Shown: one piece after another, positions 22,260-22,359 of the stretch | Layout: each line of letters starts with the position of its first letter | How positions within the stretch are numbered: the first letter of the stretch is position 1 | NCBI GenBank assembly: GCA_916720285.1 | Contig: CAKAQP010000014.1 | Location: 1 to 22,359 of the forward strand | Length of the DNA stretch: 22,359 nucleotides | Origin: an uncultured Lachnoanaerobaculum sp. | Lineage (GTDB): Bacteria > Bacillota > Clostridia > Lachnospirales > Lachnospiraceae | Direction: 5' to 3' | Made by a program: the position numbers and the translations under genes | The notes under the pieces: model-generated | What the model saw: only the letters and a program-made list of their open reading frames with translations | What the model was told of the DNA's origin: nothing | The model's database searches: none

Positions 22260-22359
22260 AAAAAAATAGTATTTTATTTTCCTTTACTTTGTTTTTGTAT
22301 TGTTCTCATTTGACTTTTTGTTATAAATTCAAAATCTGTATTAAAATGACAAATCTCAT

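Overview
This window looks like chromosomal DNA of a low-GC Gram-positive anaerobe, most likely a Lachnospiraceae-type Clostridium relative. The evidence is AT-rich intergenic DNA, heavy use of AGA and ATA codons, strong AGGAGG-type ribosome sites, sigma-A-like promoters, and typical clostridial gene neighbours: a DUF512 radical SAM gene next to der, then plsY and gpsA, plus an RqcH/FbpA-type NFACT gene. No tRNA, rRNA, CRISPR array or intact mobile element is visible.

Layout. (1) Positions 1-3171: the 3' end of prfA, then ilvE and a large nucleoside-kinase-like gene, tightly packed on + and closed by a terminator. (2) 3182-4001: a small accessory pocket with a HigA-type antitoxin whose HigB-type toxin is reduced to a 15-codon remnant, then a two-helix membrane protein, closed by a strong bidirectional terminator. 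(3) 4003-5287: a long-form PRPP synthetase on - with its own promoter. (4) 5434-7666: a monocistronic cytoplasmic GH2 beta-galactosidase-like gene. (5) 7669-14790: a five-gene operon with overlapping or nearly touching reading frames (DUF512 radical SAM, der, plsY, gpsA, an MgtA-type P-type ATPase). (6) 14799-16620: an RqcH-type NFACT gene on -, sharing a terminator hairpin with the 3' end of the ATPase gene and carrying a perfect dyad over its promoter. (7) 16542-17154: a long AT-rich leader region with a terminator-like hairpin. (8) 17155-22116: one very large secreted surface protein. (9) 22117-22359: a nested inverted repeat and a minus-strand zinc-knuckle fragment, possibly the remains of an insertion element.

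The standout is the 1636-residue surface protein. It has a signal peptide, choline-binding-type cell-wall repeats, a 15-17-residue Pro/Glu/Lys repeat stalk, and three FMN-binding domains, each with a (S/T)GAT motif of the kind covalently flavinylated by ApbE. Between them are Ig-like modules and a large region I do not recognise. I infer a wall-attached extracellular redox protein carrying up to three flavins. The rest is mostly housekeeping: translation termination and ribosome quality control (prfA, der, RqcH), nucleotide and phospholipid precursors (prs, plsY, gpsA), branched-chain amino acids, Mg2+ transport, and beta-galactoside breakdown.
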